From positions 22,426,756 to 22,490,755 of the forward strand of contig CP141147.1 of NCBI GenBank assembly GCA_035235625.1: a stretch of 64,000 nt of DNA, read 5' to 3'. Positions within the stretch are counted from its first letter, which is position 1. The number at the start of each line of letters is the position of its first letter. Under the pieces are notes generated by a model. That model worked only from the letters and a program-made list of their open reading frames with translations. It made no database searches and was not told where the DNA came from. A program made the position numbers and the translations under genes. Shown piece by piece: positions 47,233-59,147 of this stretch. This stretch comes from Saururus chinensis (lineage: Eukaryota > Streptophyta > Magnoliopsida > Piperales > Saururaceae).

Positions 47233-49263
47233 AGAGTTGTCAATTACAAAGATTGAATATAAATATGCTAGTGCATATTAGTACAAGAGTTGTGCTAGTA
47301 CGTAGATGACATGCAGTGTGTATAGATCTTGGTGATTGGTCGATGGGTACCTATATGTATGTTGATACCAGGTAAGAGGACTACAAAATTCTTCCCACCC
47401 CAAAAGGCACTAGTGGCAGGATAAGAAGATACTAGAGTCTCGTTTGGAGTCATGGTGAAGGGTTTTCCCATTTAAATTTAAATAAGGATTTTTTTATTAT
47501 TATAAAACTTACATTAAGAGAAAGGGCCTGAATGTATCTATATCTTTTTACATTTCTTAGTATCTAGACATATTGATGATCTCCTCAATGTTATCACAGT
47601 GTTAAGTGATTATACTCATGTGATATTGCTTACTTATGACATTGCATTTACTTGATGAATACTTGTGTTGCATGAATTGCTATTGTATTATCCTTTGAAT
47701 TGTTGTTATACTACCATTATATGTGATATTAAGTCATCCCACTTGGTTTATTCGTATATTTGATATCCATGTAATGCAGGTATCTTGCAGGATTAAAGTT
47801 CTTTTAGAAATATAATTGTGTGGCAAAGATGGTAGTTTTTATTTTTGTAATGATATTGCTAAGCCACTGGCATGTTTAAATGTTTTCTTACTTAAAGGTA
47901 TATATTTTTATGCATGTAAATGTCAATTTGTTTATATTTATATATATCAAGATATTTAAATATGTACTCAGGTAAGACCCTGTTTAGTTTAAAAAATAAT
48001 TTAATATAAATTACTATTGTACTCATATTTAGTATTTGTCTGTTACCTCGAGATATCTTGTCTAATATTTTAACAAAAAACTTTAAAAATTTTGTTCCTT
48101 TGTGGATTTATAAACAAATGAATTTTAAAATCTCGGGGCATGACATTAGAATATGAATTGTTCATTGTTGTATATATAAGTCTACTCTTTGAAGTATAAC
48201 CTACACTTCTAAAATGCCTAAATATATCTACACATCCCTAATATTATCAAATTCCATTATTAAACTATTGCACAGACCTTTAGGCCATATATCTTTTATT
48301 ATTTATTATGTTTAGGCCATATATCTTTTAACAAAGTGTACAATATATTAACATTGCTTCCATGTCATTACTAGTACCCATGTCATGCCGTAGGTACTTT
48401 GGGGGTCCACTTGAGCATATCAAGGTTTATATATCTTACATTTCCATATTTGCAACGTAATTTTCAAATCTAAATAAAAAATTGGACAAAAGCACCCATA
48501 TCTAAATCCATGATCACCATTTATCAAAAGTTCTCCAAAAAACCCATCAAATCATTCTAAATGGAGCAACATTGATCTGAAAAACAAAACACAATTATTA
48601 AATGTAGATACGACAAGACAGAGGAATTGAGAAGTTCTGACCACGTAAGAGGGGGGAGAGGCATATAGACCAGGAGCTTCTTCTCCTCAGACCTAAAATA
48701 GAAGGCACTGGGACCAGGCGCTCGTGGTGCTGGACACCCATAGCTTCTTCTCATGAGCTCCCAAGTATGGGGAGGAGATTAAATTATTATGTGTAATCTA
48801 TCATTAATGTCTTATATTAATAGTTATGTTTTAATTTATTTTAAAAAATTAAATATAGTTATTTATATAAAATAGAAGGAATATTTTTAAAAAAAAAAAC
48901 GTAAAACAAGAAAAAATAGCATTTTGAAACTTGGGTGCCTCTACAAATTCTGTGTCAAGATACTTATAAGATTTTTAAGTACACCATTGGGACAGGACTC
49001 GATCGGTAGGAGTCTGCCCCACCCTGAACTCCAAAACAACATTTTACATGACATGTGGCACTTATTGATTGGCTGCATACAGATTAGAAATTTGTGGCTC
49101 TTCATTTCTCTATCCACGGCAAGGGGAGTTCCCGGCCACAGAACATTTATCATAAAAATCTGTTGATTTCTACATCCAATAAACGTCCACCTCCTTCCCT
49201 AGCCTTTTAGTCAGTGCTCCCAATTGCCTTCAACTTCCATCACATTCCTCTTTGTGGGAAGCA
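47233..49263. other. Spacer and PsbW upstream region
   Basis: Mostly AT-rich with no gene. 48800-48880 carries a degraded Stowaway-like segment (TCTTATATTAATAGTTATG). Upstream of PsbW there is a CCAAT word at 49176-49180 and a TTATCAT (GATA-type) word near 49148, but no convincing TATA box. These are weak observations. Confidence 0.35.
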
Positions 49264-49862
49264 ATGGCAACTATCACAGCAAGCACTTCCACTTCTTTGG
49301 TATCAACTGCCAACCTTGATCGGAATGGAGCACCTGCCGCATCATCTCTGCCCATTCTTGGTAAGGCATATTGTTTGCGATCTTCAATTTGCATGAAAAA
49401 TTAAGCAAATTTGATAGAATACTTCTCTTTTGAGCTGTAGATCAGGCCAAACATAGCCATTTTTTTTATTTCATGCATCTATATTTGATCTTTTCTTCTT
49501 TAAGTAATCAAATAATTGTTTGCACTTCATTCATTTGAGAGTTTACTCCTTCAGTAGGTCTTCCTGCCATGGCTAGGAGAGGAGTGAGGTGCTCAGCTGA
49601 GAAGTCATCAGCCCCCAACGCCGGTCAGGTAATCAGCAAGAGCGCATCGCTCTTGGCAGCCGCCTCGGCCGCAGCCATATCAAGCCCAGCGGTGGCTCTG
49701 GTAGACGAGAGGATGAGCACTGAGGGCACTGGGCTCAGCCTCGGCTTGAGCAACAACCTGTTGGGGTGGATCCTTCTGGGTATCTTTGCACTCATTTGGT
49801 CACTCTACTTTGTGTACACTTCCACCCTTGAGGAGGATGAGGAGTCAGGATTGTCCCTGTAA
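49264..49862 (+). CDS. PSBW: Photosystem II reaction-centre protein W, chloroplast precursor
   Basis: PsbW is a small nuclear-encoded thylakoid membrane subunit of photosystem II that stabilises PSII dimers and PSII-LHCII supercomplexes. Two exons: 49264-49360 and 49558-49862, with a GT-AG intron in phase 1; the joined frame gives 133 residues, the standard precursor size. Residues 1 to about 50 form a Ser/Thr/Ala-rich stromal transit peptide ([16 protein letters not shown]) containing an ARRGVRCSA cleavage-like site. A second, hydrophobic Ala-rich targeting segment follows ([17 protein letters not shown]). The mature protein, residues 80-133 (54 aa), begins [20 protein letters not shown]. 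It has one transmembrane helix ([20 protein letters not shown]) and an acidic C-terminal tail ([11 protein letters not shown]). All signature parts are intact. A minus-oriented copia retrotransposon begins about 150 bp after the stop. Confidence 0.98.
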
Positions 49863-50013
49863 ATTGAAATGTCTAGCCCTCATATGTTAAACAGATTTTA
49901 CCCTTGCATCGTATCTCTATGTACCGCTACATTGAATTCTTTTCCCTTGTCAATGCTTTCTTTGTAAATTGATCCCACTGTTACACGAGAGTTTCAAGCC
50001 TAGTTGACGTCCC

Positions 50014-50018
50014 ATTAC
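50014..50018. repeat. Target-site duplication, left side of copia element
   Basis: ATTAC here, and ATTCC at 60138-60142, form a 5-bp duplication with one difference. They fix the element boundaries at 50019 and 60137. Confidence 0.7.
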
Positions 50019-50256
50019 TGTATTCATGGTATTTATAGATTTTACAACAGTACATTTACAAGGGATTTGATATCCCAAAGTAAAGGAAAGTCAATATACA
50101 ATCTTCTATGGTTAGGAGAGAATATGGGGACGGTGAGATAACTTTGGCATGCAATCTTTGAATGTGTATGCAGTGAGATATATCTGGGATGCAATCCTTG
50201 ATTGTATACTAAGTGAGATATATCCGGAATGCAATCTTCAATTGTATACTTGCACA
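50019..50256 (-). repeat. 3' LTR of the copia element
   Basis: On the minus strand it begins TGTGCAAGTATACAAT and ends CATGAATACA. It contains three short tandem-like units around GTGAGATATATC(T/C)GG(G/A)ATGCAATC. It is preceded, in element orientation, by a TTGAGGGGAGC polypurine stretch. Confidence 0.92.
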
Positions 50257-50532
50257 GCTCCCCTCAAGATCATGCTGGCAGATCACGAATTACGAGCTTG
50301 TGACGAAGTTGAAGAAATTGAAGATTGGCTAGAGACTTGGTGAAGATGTCCGCAACTTGGCAAGCGCCCGGAATGTGAGTAACTCGTATATTGTGATTGA
50401 GAACATGTTCTCATATACAATGAACGTCAATGTCAATATGTTTGGCGCGGCTGTGAAAAACTGGATAACGAGCCATATGCAGAGTACTCATGTTATCACA
50501 ATATATTGATGGCGGGGAAGAAATGGTTACTT

Positions 50533-51748
50533 TCAACCTGCACAGTAGTGAGTTAGCCATAAGACCTCAGCTGTTGTAACAGCTAGAGCCCGATATTCTA
50601 CCTCAGAGCTCGAGCGAGATACAGTCTGTTGTTTCTTGGCCCCCCAAGAGAGTAGGTTGGGTCCGAAATAAATAGCATAACCGGTGGTTGAGCGGCGACT
50701 ATCCAGACATCTTGCCAAATCTACATCAGAGTAAGCATGCAAAGTAAGATTTCAGGTTTGATGAAACTGGAGACCGAGTGCTAAGGTACCCTTGACATAG
50801 CGGAATATGAGCTTAACAGCCTCTAGATGATGCTGACATGGCCAATACATGAACCGGCAAATGTGGTTGATAGCAAATGCTAAATCAAGTCTACTCATAG
50901 TAAGGTATTGAAGACTACCAACCATCTGGAGATAAAGAGAGGGATCCGACAAATGAGGTAAACCATGAGTAGACAATGGCAATCTAGTAGCGAGCAAACT
51001 CTTAGTAGGCTTTACACCAGTTAAGGCGAACCGGCCAGGAGCTGTAGAGCATAATGAGCTTGTGATAAGGAGAGAGTTGAACCCGAGCGGTGAACTTGCA
51101 TTCCCAAAAATAAACTGAGGGGACCCAAGTCCTTCATGAAAAATTCCTAGGAAAGCGGTCAATGAGGCAAAGAAGAAGAGATGTGCAAGTGCCAGTCAAG
51201 TTGATGTCATCGACATAAATAAGGAGCAAGAGCATCTGTGAGTCGTTTTGCTAGATAATAAGGGAGGTGTCAAAAGGACACCCAACGAAGCTGACTTGAA
51301 GAAGGAAGGTACTGAACCACGTGTACCAGGCCCGTGGTGCTTGCTTGAGCGCATAGAGAGCTTTATGCAATCGACACACATGGGAGGGTCGAGCAGCATC
51401 AATAAAGTCAGGTGGCTATTGGAGGTAGACAACTTCTCTCAATTCGCCATGTAGGAAGTCATTCTTGACGTCATGTTGGTGAAGTGGCCAAGCAAAGGAG
51501 GTGGCAAGGGCAAGAATGAGACATATAGTAGTTTCTTTGACAACGGGGCTGAAAGTTTCCTCAAAGTCAAAACCGGGCCGCTGGTGATAACCTTTGGCCA
51601 CGAGTCTTGCCTTGTGCCGATCAATGGAGCCGTCTGCCTTGATTTTAAGCTTGTAGACCCACTTACAACAGACAACATTCATAGAAAAGTGATAAGGAAC
51701 AAGTGACCATGTTCCATTGTTCTGGAGAGCACGAAATTTGTCGTCCAT
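50533..51748 (-). pseudogene. Copia reverse transcriptase and RNase H, disrupted
   Basis: The RT begins near 51748 with [18 protein letters not shown] and [25 protein letters not shown], then [10 protein letters not shown]. The catalytic YVDD is encoded at 51206-51217. The C-terminal part at 50752-50960 has SLQYLTMSRLDLAFAINH. RNase H follows at 50533-50742 with [21 protein letters not shown] and [13 protein letters not shown]. At least one TGA-type stop and several frame changes (for example between the YVDD block and the following block, and near 50745) break it. Domains are unmistakable; a functional enzyme is not possible. Confidence 0.93.
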
Positions 51749-51853
51749 AGCCTACACCCAGCAAGGATTAGTTGCAGCTTGCTTATACGTGTGTGGCTCA
51801 GAAGGAAGACTATTGGAGGCAGCAACCAGAGCACTGGGAAGAGGATGGAGGGT

Positions 51854-53959
51854 TGTCATGCCCCGACCCGAAAACCGACCCAGGCCAGGGGTCTGAAATC
51901 GATGAAAACCAAACCCAGAACCAAGAGCGGCGCACTGAGTGCGAGAGTCTTCTCGTTCCACTACGTGCTCCGGAACTTTAGCTCTCCGTTGGGCGTAGGC
52001 AAGAACTGGCCTAATTATATAACTAATTCGGACCGGGACAACGTTACCTTGCCGTTGGTTGCCTACGTATATATCGGAAAACATCTATGATGTTACTCCG
52101 ATACGATTGGATTGGGACATAGTTCTGCCTATTGGCTACGACATACAACCGGCATACCAAAAATACATGCATATAAAATACGTATCTCCAAATATTTAAT
52201 CGGAGTTATACAAAACCCCGATAAAACACCGGCAACACACATCTCGCTCTATCATAGAGACGAGCACTACACGATCATCACAACATGCCTCACTTTATCC
52301 CAGAGCAAGACCATCACATTCACATGTCTCGCTCCATCACTGAGCCGAGACCACATGCATCACACGTCTCGCTATATCACTTAGCTGAGACCGCACGCAT
52401 CACACGTCTTGCTCTATCATAGAGTGAGATGGAACACAATAATAGGTCTCGCTCTATCACTGAGCCGAGACCAAACATACACACATCACGTCTCTCTCTA
52501 ACCCAGAGTGAGATGGAGCATATCATGGCATATAAGCATAGCATATCATAATATAAACACACGCACAACCCGTCTCTCTCCCACCCAGAGCGAGACGACA
52601 CACATCATGGTATATAAGCATAGCAAGCATATGGGTCATAGCATAACACACATCATAACTAGCACATGTCGTTTTATAATTAAAATAGAAGGTAAGAAAC
52701 TCTTACTCCCCTGATGTCTCCCGAGGTAGTGGTATTTGGGATGCTCGTTTCTGGGCGTCCTCCCCCTCAGATCCGGAGACAGCGGATAGAGCCTCGTCTA
52801 GCCTCCATATGTTCATCGCCTTGTACCGAAGGACGACCCAACCAACTCTCCCCTTTCCCGGAGACTTCTCATTTTTTGCGCCCGTGGGCGGCGGACAGAA
52901 CCTCCCCTACACGGGGTGTTCCTTCACACGTCGTGGCCCTTCGGTGGAGAATGGAGCCTCCCCTACATCAGGCCACTTCTCTTGATCTGGCCCGGTAACG
53001 GAGGACGGAGCCTCCTCTCTCATGATCCATCTCTCTCACTCTCGAGGTAGGAGGGTGGCGGACAGAGCCTCCTCTTACCTGGGTCGTTCCTCCCTTTTAA
53101 AAGTGACAACTCGAGGAATGGACCATGTCATTGCGTAGATCACCCTCGAATTAGCTAGGAACACCTCAAGAACGGAAGAAAACGGACTCCGAACGAGTCC
53201 GAAAACTCCCCTAGAAAATGAAACGGAAACCGAATTTATAGGGAGAAGCCGAGGGCGTACGAAACGCCCACGGAACCGACGCGCCACGCGTCGCATGCCT
53301 ACGCAGCGTGCAACGCGCTGGCCGCACGCGTGAAACATGCAGCCACATGCTGCACTTGCAGGGCGCGGTCACACTCCGCATCGCGCGGGGCCCAGCCCCG
53401 CGCTGCGCAGCCTGACGTGCAGCTCCCGCGCATCCCACGGGAGCTGGCCCGCGATGCGGACCCCGTCCCGCATACGCGCGGGAGGACACACGGACCACTG
53501 CGCGGCCATGCGGCGCGCACCACGCATCGGGTAGAGCCGCTGGCGTCACGATGACGCCAGCTATTTCGTCATTACTTGATTAAAATAATATTTTTTTATA
53601 TTATTTTAATCCAAAATTATCTAAACTTCAACACACGATATCTTCTTACCCCGAAGCCGGAATCGCGCGTTCTTAGTACCGATGGAATCGTGTCGATGAA
53701 CCCTTCAAAATAAGACCACACATGGATAGGTTATCCTACTCTTTTTGAGTGGGCCCCCCCTATGTGGCATGCTTCCCGAGGCATAGCTTTCTCTCCCAAC
53801 CTCCATTTTGCATGTTCTTCGATTCGTCACTCTCGTTACCCTGAGCTCTACCCAATTATAGGTGTTTCATCCCTTGAAAACCCTGACACTTAATTAAAAA
53901 TTTACCAAATTACCCTTAACCCACCCAGGTTAAGCGTAACCGGAAAACAGGTCGTTACA
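51854..53959 (+). mobile_element. Solo LTR of family A nested in the copia element
   Basis: It begins TGTCATGCCCCGACCC and ends AGGTCGTTACA (TG...CA). Homologous in order to 35573-37486: both have CGTTGGTTGCCTACGTA, then (A/C)GAT(A/C)CGATTGG-type and TAGTTCTGCCTA words, then the GATCCGGAGAC(A/G)GCGG block, then the hexamer-rich end CTTCCCGAGG. The flanking pentamers AGGGT and GGGGC agree at 3 of 5, so the duplication has decayed or the ends are off by a base. 52240-52610 holds imperfect hairpin-like tandem units (GGTCTCGCTCTATCAC..GAGCCGAGACC). 53260-53540 is an unusually GC- and CpG-rich block. Confidence 0.75.
53260..53545. other. GC- and CpG-rich block inside the family A LTR
   Basis: Sequence such as GCGCCACGCGTCGCATG and CGCGCGGGGCCCAGCC makes this the most GC-rich part of the window. 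It opens Arg/Ala/His-rich frames on both strands that have no homology to anything I recognise. The matching part of the other A copy (36890-37080) is also rich in GCATGCG/CACGC words but less extreme. Confidence 0.7.
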
Positions 53960-54282
53960 GGGGCGGCAAATAACACTTTGGCCCGTCGAATACCATCCCG
54001 TGTCTGGGTCACCATCAGATGCACGTTGGTAGTAGATGGCACGGAAGTGGCCACAGGTAGCTCCAAAGACGGTGAAGGAATGGAGTTATATCTAAGGTTG
54101 AATGCATCAGGTAACATTGGTGTGAAAGAAGGGGATGGCAGTTGTGTGGAGTGAGTGGCAGCATACCTGGCATAGAAGGAACAACCAGCGGTGGAGGATG
54201 CCCAGCAGCCACTGGGAGAGAGACATCGCCAGTATTAGATGGGTAGCGAGACCCGATAGTCGGTTGGTAAGGAGACAGTGGC

Positions 54283-57200
54283 TGTGACATCCCAGAGTCT
54301 AGTGCCACGTTGTGATTGACACTTGTGGACCGCCCAGAGTTGGGGAAGCTGGTGGCTGGGAGGGGCGGTTTGCAAGGACCCTCATCTCTAAACCGGTTTT
54401 GGTTTTCTTTAATTATGGGTTATCGTGAGATTAACGCGTTTTCTGATCTTATTCGGTGATTTCGTAAAATAAATAGTGTTTGTGATGGCTAAGGAAGGAG
54501 GGCTGGCCTAATCCCCACTTAGGCCCGAATTAGAAGCCGATTAAGATAAGCTTACTCTAATTAAGCACTAATCCTTGACTTTCTTCTTAATTTCTTCCAA
54601 ATCTACCATTTTCCCCTTGATTCAATTCGTTTTTGACCATCAAAAACTACTGATTTGTGTTTTACTACAAACCTTAACATTCAAAATTCGATTTTTACTA
54701 CCAATAAGCCCTAGATCTAAGATTTAATTAGGGATTTCTTGGGTAAATTGATTTATATTAGAGTTTAATTCAAACTCATTGTGTTTTCAAAGATTTCAAG
54801 GAGGGTGACTCTTCAATCCGAGCTTAATCAAATGCTGAGGTAATGGGTCTTCAAAATCTCTGTTTATCCATGGTAAAACTCTTCATTTTTGGCTTATTTC
54901 GAAATGGTTTACTTGATTTAGTGTGTTAATGGTAAGATTAGAAAATGGAATTATTTAATCCCGATTTCTTAGGGTTTTGCATTATTATGGTATGGTTTGA
55001 TGTTCTGGAAGTCAAGAAGGACTTTTGATGATGATTAGGGTGTTAGATGTGGATTTGAAGTGTTATCAATGGTGTTTCGGTTTGGATTTGCGAAAGGAAG
55101 AAGATGATTATTCTGCCGTGTTGGTGATCGATCGGCCCTGCAGGGCATTCGATCGGCAACACTGCCGAAACGGCACTTTTCCAGTTCAGCCGATCGAACG
55201 GCCTGTTGGGCGATCAAACGGCCGAACTGTAAATTTTAAAATTTCACGTTTAACCGATCGAACGGCCTAAAGGGCGATCGATCGGCTACACAGTAAATTG
55301 TATGTTGTGCATATGACGTCTATTTTGATGATTCCACTTTAACTTGCCAATTTTATATGAATGTGGAGTGTTTTAAGCTATGTTAGGCTACTGGAAATGC
55401 ATGCTATTAAGTTTATGGAGTTGAGATATATGCTTAAAGATGGTGGAATGACTTATGTTTTGTGGCATGATGTTGGAATCGTCATCTTGAAATTATGAAT
55501 GGTTAGTTTCTCATTGTTAAGCATATTTTCAGTAGAACTATAATCTATTATTGGACTGATTTGTCATGATAGATTGTGGTTAGTCATGTGTGAATGTTGG
55601 TGAATGCCATGACTCAATGATGAAATGGGTGATGTTATATGTGTTTAGCCTTTGTGGTTGAGTTTTGAATTGAGATATGATTTCAACGATTCTTCTCCTA
55701 TGATTTCCGTTAGGATTCATGTTTAGATGGAAATTCACATGTGTAGTGTGGTAGTGAGTTTAATTTCAAGCATGTTGGCATGCATTATGTGGAATGCTTC
55801 TACTAGATACACACACACACATGTGGGGTTAAATGATGATGTTGAAGCTTGATATTGTGATTATGAATGATGCATTAGGGGCTGATGAGAGCACTTATCA
55901 TGGATTAGGATTCATGTATGCTTTGCCCACGTATGTACCATGCTGCATGCATCATAAAAATGGATTTCCAATTGAGACTTCATCGTGATTAATCGAATTT
56001 GACCGATTGGATGCAATGTGATGGAATTGTATGCCGGATTGATCGGTCGTAGATTAATCACAAGTTGATTGGTCCGAAAGGACATATTTTGATTTTGAGT
56101 TCCTGTGTGGAACGAGTGCACTCCCCGGGTTGAGTCTTGTTAAATGGAATGACATGTGGGGATGAGTTGTGTACTTGTCTTGCGGATTGTGAGAATGTTA
56201 TTATGTGTGTCATCTGGACCCTGAGAATCCAGTGTGGTATGCCGTGTGCACCCCGCTACCACATGTTCTAGGGTTCTCTGTGTGAGAACTCGGGCTCTTC
56301 CCTCCGCAGGAGATGTCCCTGGGCGAACACCCCTGCTCTAGATTCTCTGTGTGAGAATGGGACATCCTTGGCCAAGATCGTCCAGGGCAAGCAGTATTAG
56401 GGATTGACAACCCCGATCTTTCTTTAATTCTTGTGTAGAATTTTGGACCATGACACGCCTTCGTGGCCTTGTCCATGCTCCCGTCTGTGTGACATTAATG
56501 TGTGATTACTCCTTGATGGAGGTTGATTTTGATGTTATGCATGTGGGATATGTATGTTAGAGATACATCCATGCAGGTTGTGATGATATTATGCATGTGG
56601 GAATATGTATGTTAGAGATACATCCATGCGGGATTGGTTATGATGTGAATGCATGTGGGAATATGTATGTTAGAGATACATCCATGCAGATTGTGATGAT
56701 ATTATGCATGTGAGAATATGTATGTTAGAGATACATCCATGCAGATTGTGATGATATTATGCATGTGGGAATATGTATGTTAGAGATACATCCATGCAGG
56801 TTGATTATGCACTATGATGCAGTGTTAGGTGATATGTATATGTGATCAGAAAAGGATGCACGATGTAATTCATTGATTTTGAATGATTATATCGCTATGC
56901 TATCGCATTTTTCGATGTTGTTAGTGATATTAAAACCATTGCTGAGTTTGTTAAACTCACCCCTCTTTGCGTGTTTTGATTTGGGGCTGCGTGGTGCGAC
57001 ACGTAGACGGACAGGATCGCCTCTTCGAGGAAAGGTCGGAGGTGGCTTGGATATGATCGTGGAGTTCTTTGTGTGGTTTATTTTCCTTAGTTATGCTGTT
57101 GTTCAGGACCTTTGTGTAGGGTTCTTGTTTTGGATTTATGTCATATTTTACAGTTGTGATGCTTATGACTTATTTTGAGCCGTGTGGGCTTTACTTAACT

Positions 57201-57433
57201 AAGCTTGTGGGTTTGAGATTGTTGTTTACTTTGTGATAAGCAACACCTTTTTCTTCCCTTTTTATTTACTCTTGCTCAAAGGATTGTGCGTACTCCGTGT
57301 TTTTGTTAATCGCCCGTGGTTAGGGTTAAGTCTTCCGCTAGATCGTTTCTCAATATTTACTTCGTCGCCCCCGCGCGCTTGACCGGCCCTTGGACCGGGT
57401 TCGGCTCGGGTCGGGCATAGCCGGGGCGTGACA
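54283..57433 (+). mobile_element. Solo LTR-type insertion of family B nested in the copia element
   Basis: It begins TGTGACATCCCAGAGTC and ends CCGGGGCGTGACA. Landmarks shared in order with 32690-38120 include CGATCGAACGGCCTG (twice, near 55192 and 55255), TGGACCCTGAGAATCC (56216), TCTGTGTGAGAA blocks, a 58-bp tandem array at 56523-56805, and GGGTTAAGTCTTCCGC near 57324. No gag or pol lies within. Flanking pentamers (GTGGC and CGGTT) do not match, so either the boundaries need adjustment or a deletion accompanied insertion. 3151 bp. Confidence 0.65.
56523..56805 (+). repeat. 58-bp tandem repeat, five units
   Basis: The unit contains ATTATGCATGTGGGAATATG followed by TATGTTAGAGATACATCCATGC. 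Five nearly identical copies occur; one has a short variant spacer (GGATTGGTTATGATGTGA). It sits where the other family B copy has its own, different, ~50-bp tandem array. Confidence 0.93.
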
Positions 57434-57439
57434 CGGTTG

Positions 57440-59029
57440 GTCCTTGAACAAAAGTCAAAGGGAGCCCCACTAGACCCTAAATCCGGAAGAAGATGCACGG
57501 GAAACTTTGGAATGGTGCTCTTGGAAAGTCGGTTGTAGGGCGAGCATAGAACTTGGATATAAAAAGAAAAACATGTTCATCAAAAAGCATGTGCCGTGAA
57601 ATATAAACTTTTCCAGTTAGTGGATCCAAACATCTGTACCCCTTGTATTGACTACAATAGCCAATAAATATGCACCAGACTGTTTTAAAGTCTAGTTTGC
57701 CTCTTCAAACAGTTGTAGGCAAGGAAAACAGGCACAACCAAATGTCCAAAGATGAGCATAGGAAGACACCTCATAGAAGAGAATTTCATGTGAACTTTTA
57801 CCCTATAAAGATGATGTCTGCAACCGATTAATCAAATAGTAGGAGGTGGCAAAAGCATATTGCCAAGAATCTTTAGGTAGTCGGTCGTGGGCTAGTAGAG
57901 TAAGCCCCATCTCAACAGGATGACGGTGCTTACTTTCAACCAACCCATTCTGTTGTGGAGTGTCGGGGCATGAGAGCAGATGAACAATGCCATGTTTCCG
58001 AAGATGCTGTTGTAGAGCATGCCCCATACACTCACCCCCACCGTCATACTGTATGACTTTGACAGTTGCTGCAAATTGTCGCTTTACATATGCTAAGAAG
58101 GCAATGAAAATGTCTGACACATCTGATTTACGGCAGAGAGGAAAATACCATGTAAATCAAGAGCATTCATCCACAATAATTAAATAGTAGCGAAAACCAT
58201 CAATAGAAGTGACTGGTGCAGGCCCCCACACGTCACTATGAAGAATGTTAAAACAAATATTAGAATATGTTTGGCGACGTTCAAAAGGCAACTTGGACAA
58301 TTTGCCCATTTTACAGCTAGTTCATATATGTTTATTCAAATGACTAGGAAAGTGCAAAGAGGAAGCTAGCTTCTGCATTATTTGTGATGAAGGATGACCA
58401 AGACGAGCATGCCATACTTCACTTCTAGCTTTATTAGAGACGTGTCCAACATAAGTTGCAAGTGCATGTGGAATGTCCCCAACCTAATAAAGACCTTGAG
58501 CTTTAGGTCCGCCCAACAAAATCTTCCCGGTCTGCAAATCTTTCATGGTGAATCCCCATGGGTAAAAAGTGAAAGAACAATTATTCTCCTGTGTAAACTG
58601 AGAGACACTTAACAAGTTTTTAGTGAGAAGAGGCACGATCAAGACCTTCTCAAGACGAGTGGTGTCCGGAAGAAAAGACACACGCACAATATGTGAGATG
58701 GGCAAATCTACCCCATTGCCAACATAAACCTTATTATTGCCATGATAAGGAACCATACCTTGGGCATTGGTGGGATCTGGAGTCATGTGATGAGTTGAAC
58801 TGGTATCAGGGTACCACGCTCCATCAAAAGAATCATTGAGATTCATGGCATTGAAATTTTGGACATGATCGGGCTTAGCAGTGGGGGGAGCTTGACAAGC
58901 ATTTGCTTTATGATTGGGATAGCCGCACTTGTAACAATAAGCAGATGTGTAGTCACCGGTGATAGGCGCTGCTTGAGGACGCCCTTGGCAAGAAGATTGG
59001 CCACATCCACGAGAGGCATCCGTGGTCAT
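57440..59029 (-). pseudogene. Copia nucleocapsid, protease and integrase, disrupted
   Basis: In order on the minus strand: a CCHC knuckle CYKCGYPNHKANAC near 58900-58940; a protease-like WYPDTSSTHHMTPD, where the usual D-(S/T)-G-A has become DTSS; a long VYVGNGVDLPISHI block; the pre-integrase segment down to about 58200; then the integrase core at 57803-58120. The integrase core carries IQYDGGGECMG and SCPDTPQQNGLVESKHRH, and so the second Asp and the Glu of the DDE set are present. The spacer after integrase (57440-57800) reads FGCACFPCL-like sequence in another frame. Several stops and frame changes break it. Confidence 0.9.
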
Positions 59030-59147
59030 GCCGCGGCCAGAAGATGGCGGGGAGGGACGAGAGGAGGAGTTGCACCCCCTCTATTGGGCTGCCCCTTGTG
59101 GTTGCTGCGAGAAAGTGGCTTGGAGGAAATTAAAGCCAAAGAAGGTG

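Noticed and set aside
51752..52084. Minus-strand frame with YVGNQR and ISYxIRxVL words shared with 35613-35837
   Set aside because: The similarity only reflects that both are copies of the same LTR; no start, codon bias or domain supports a protein.
53075..53554. Several Arg/Ala/His-rich frames on both strands
   Set aside because: They come from the GC-rich block, where stop codons are rare by composition.
56523..56805. Possible CRISPR-like repeat array
   Set aside because: The 58-bp units are directly tandem with no unique spacers, and the sequence is plant nuclear DNA within an LTR.
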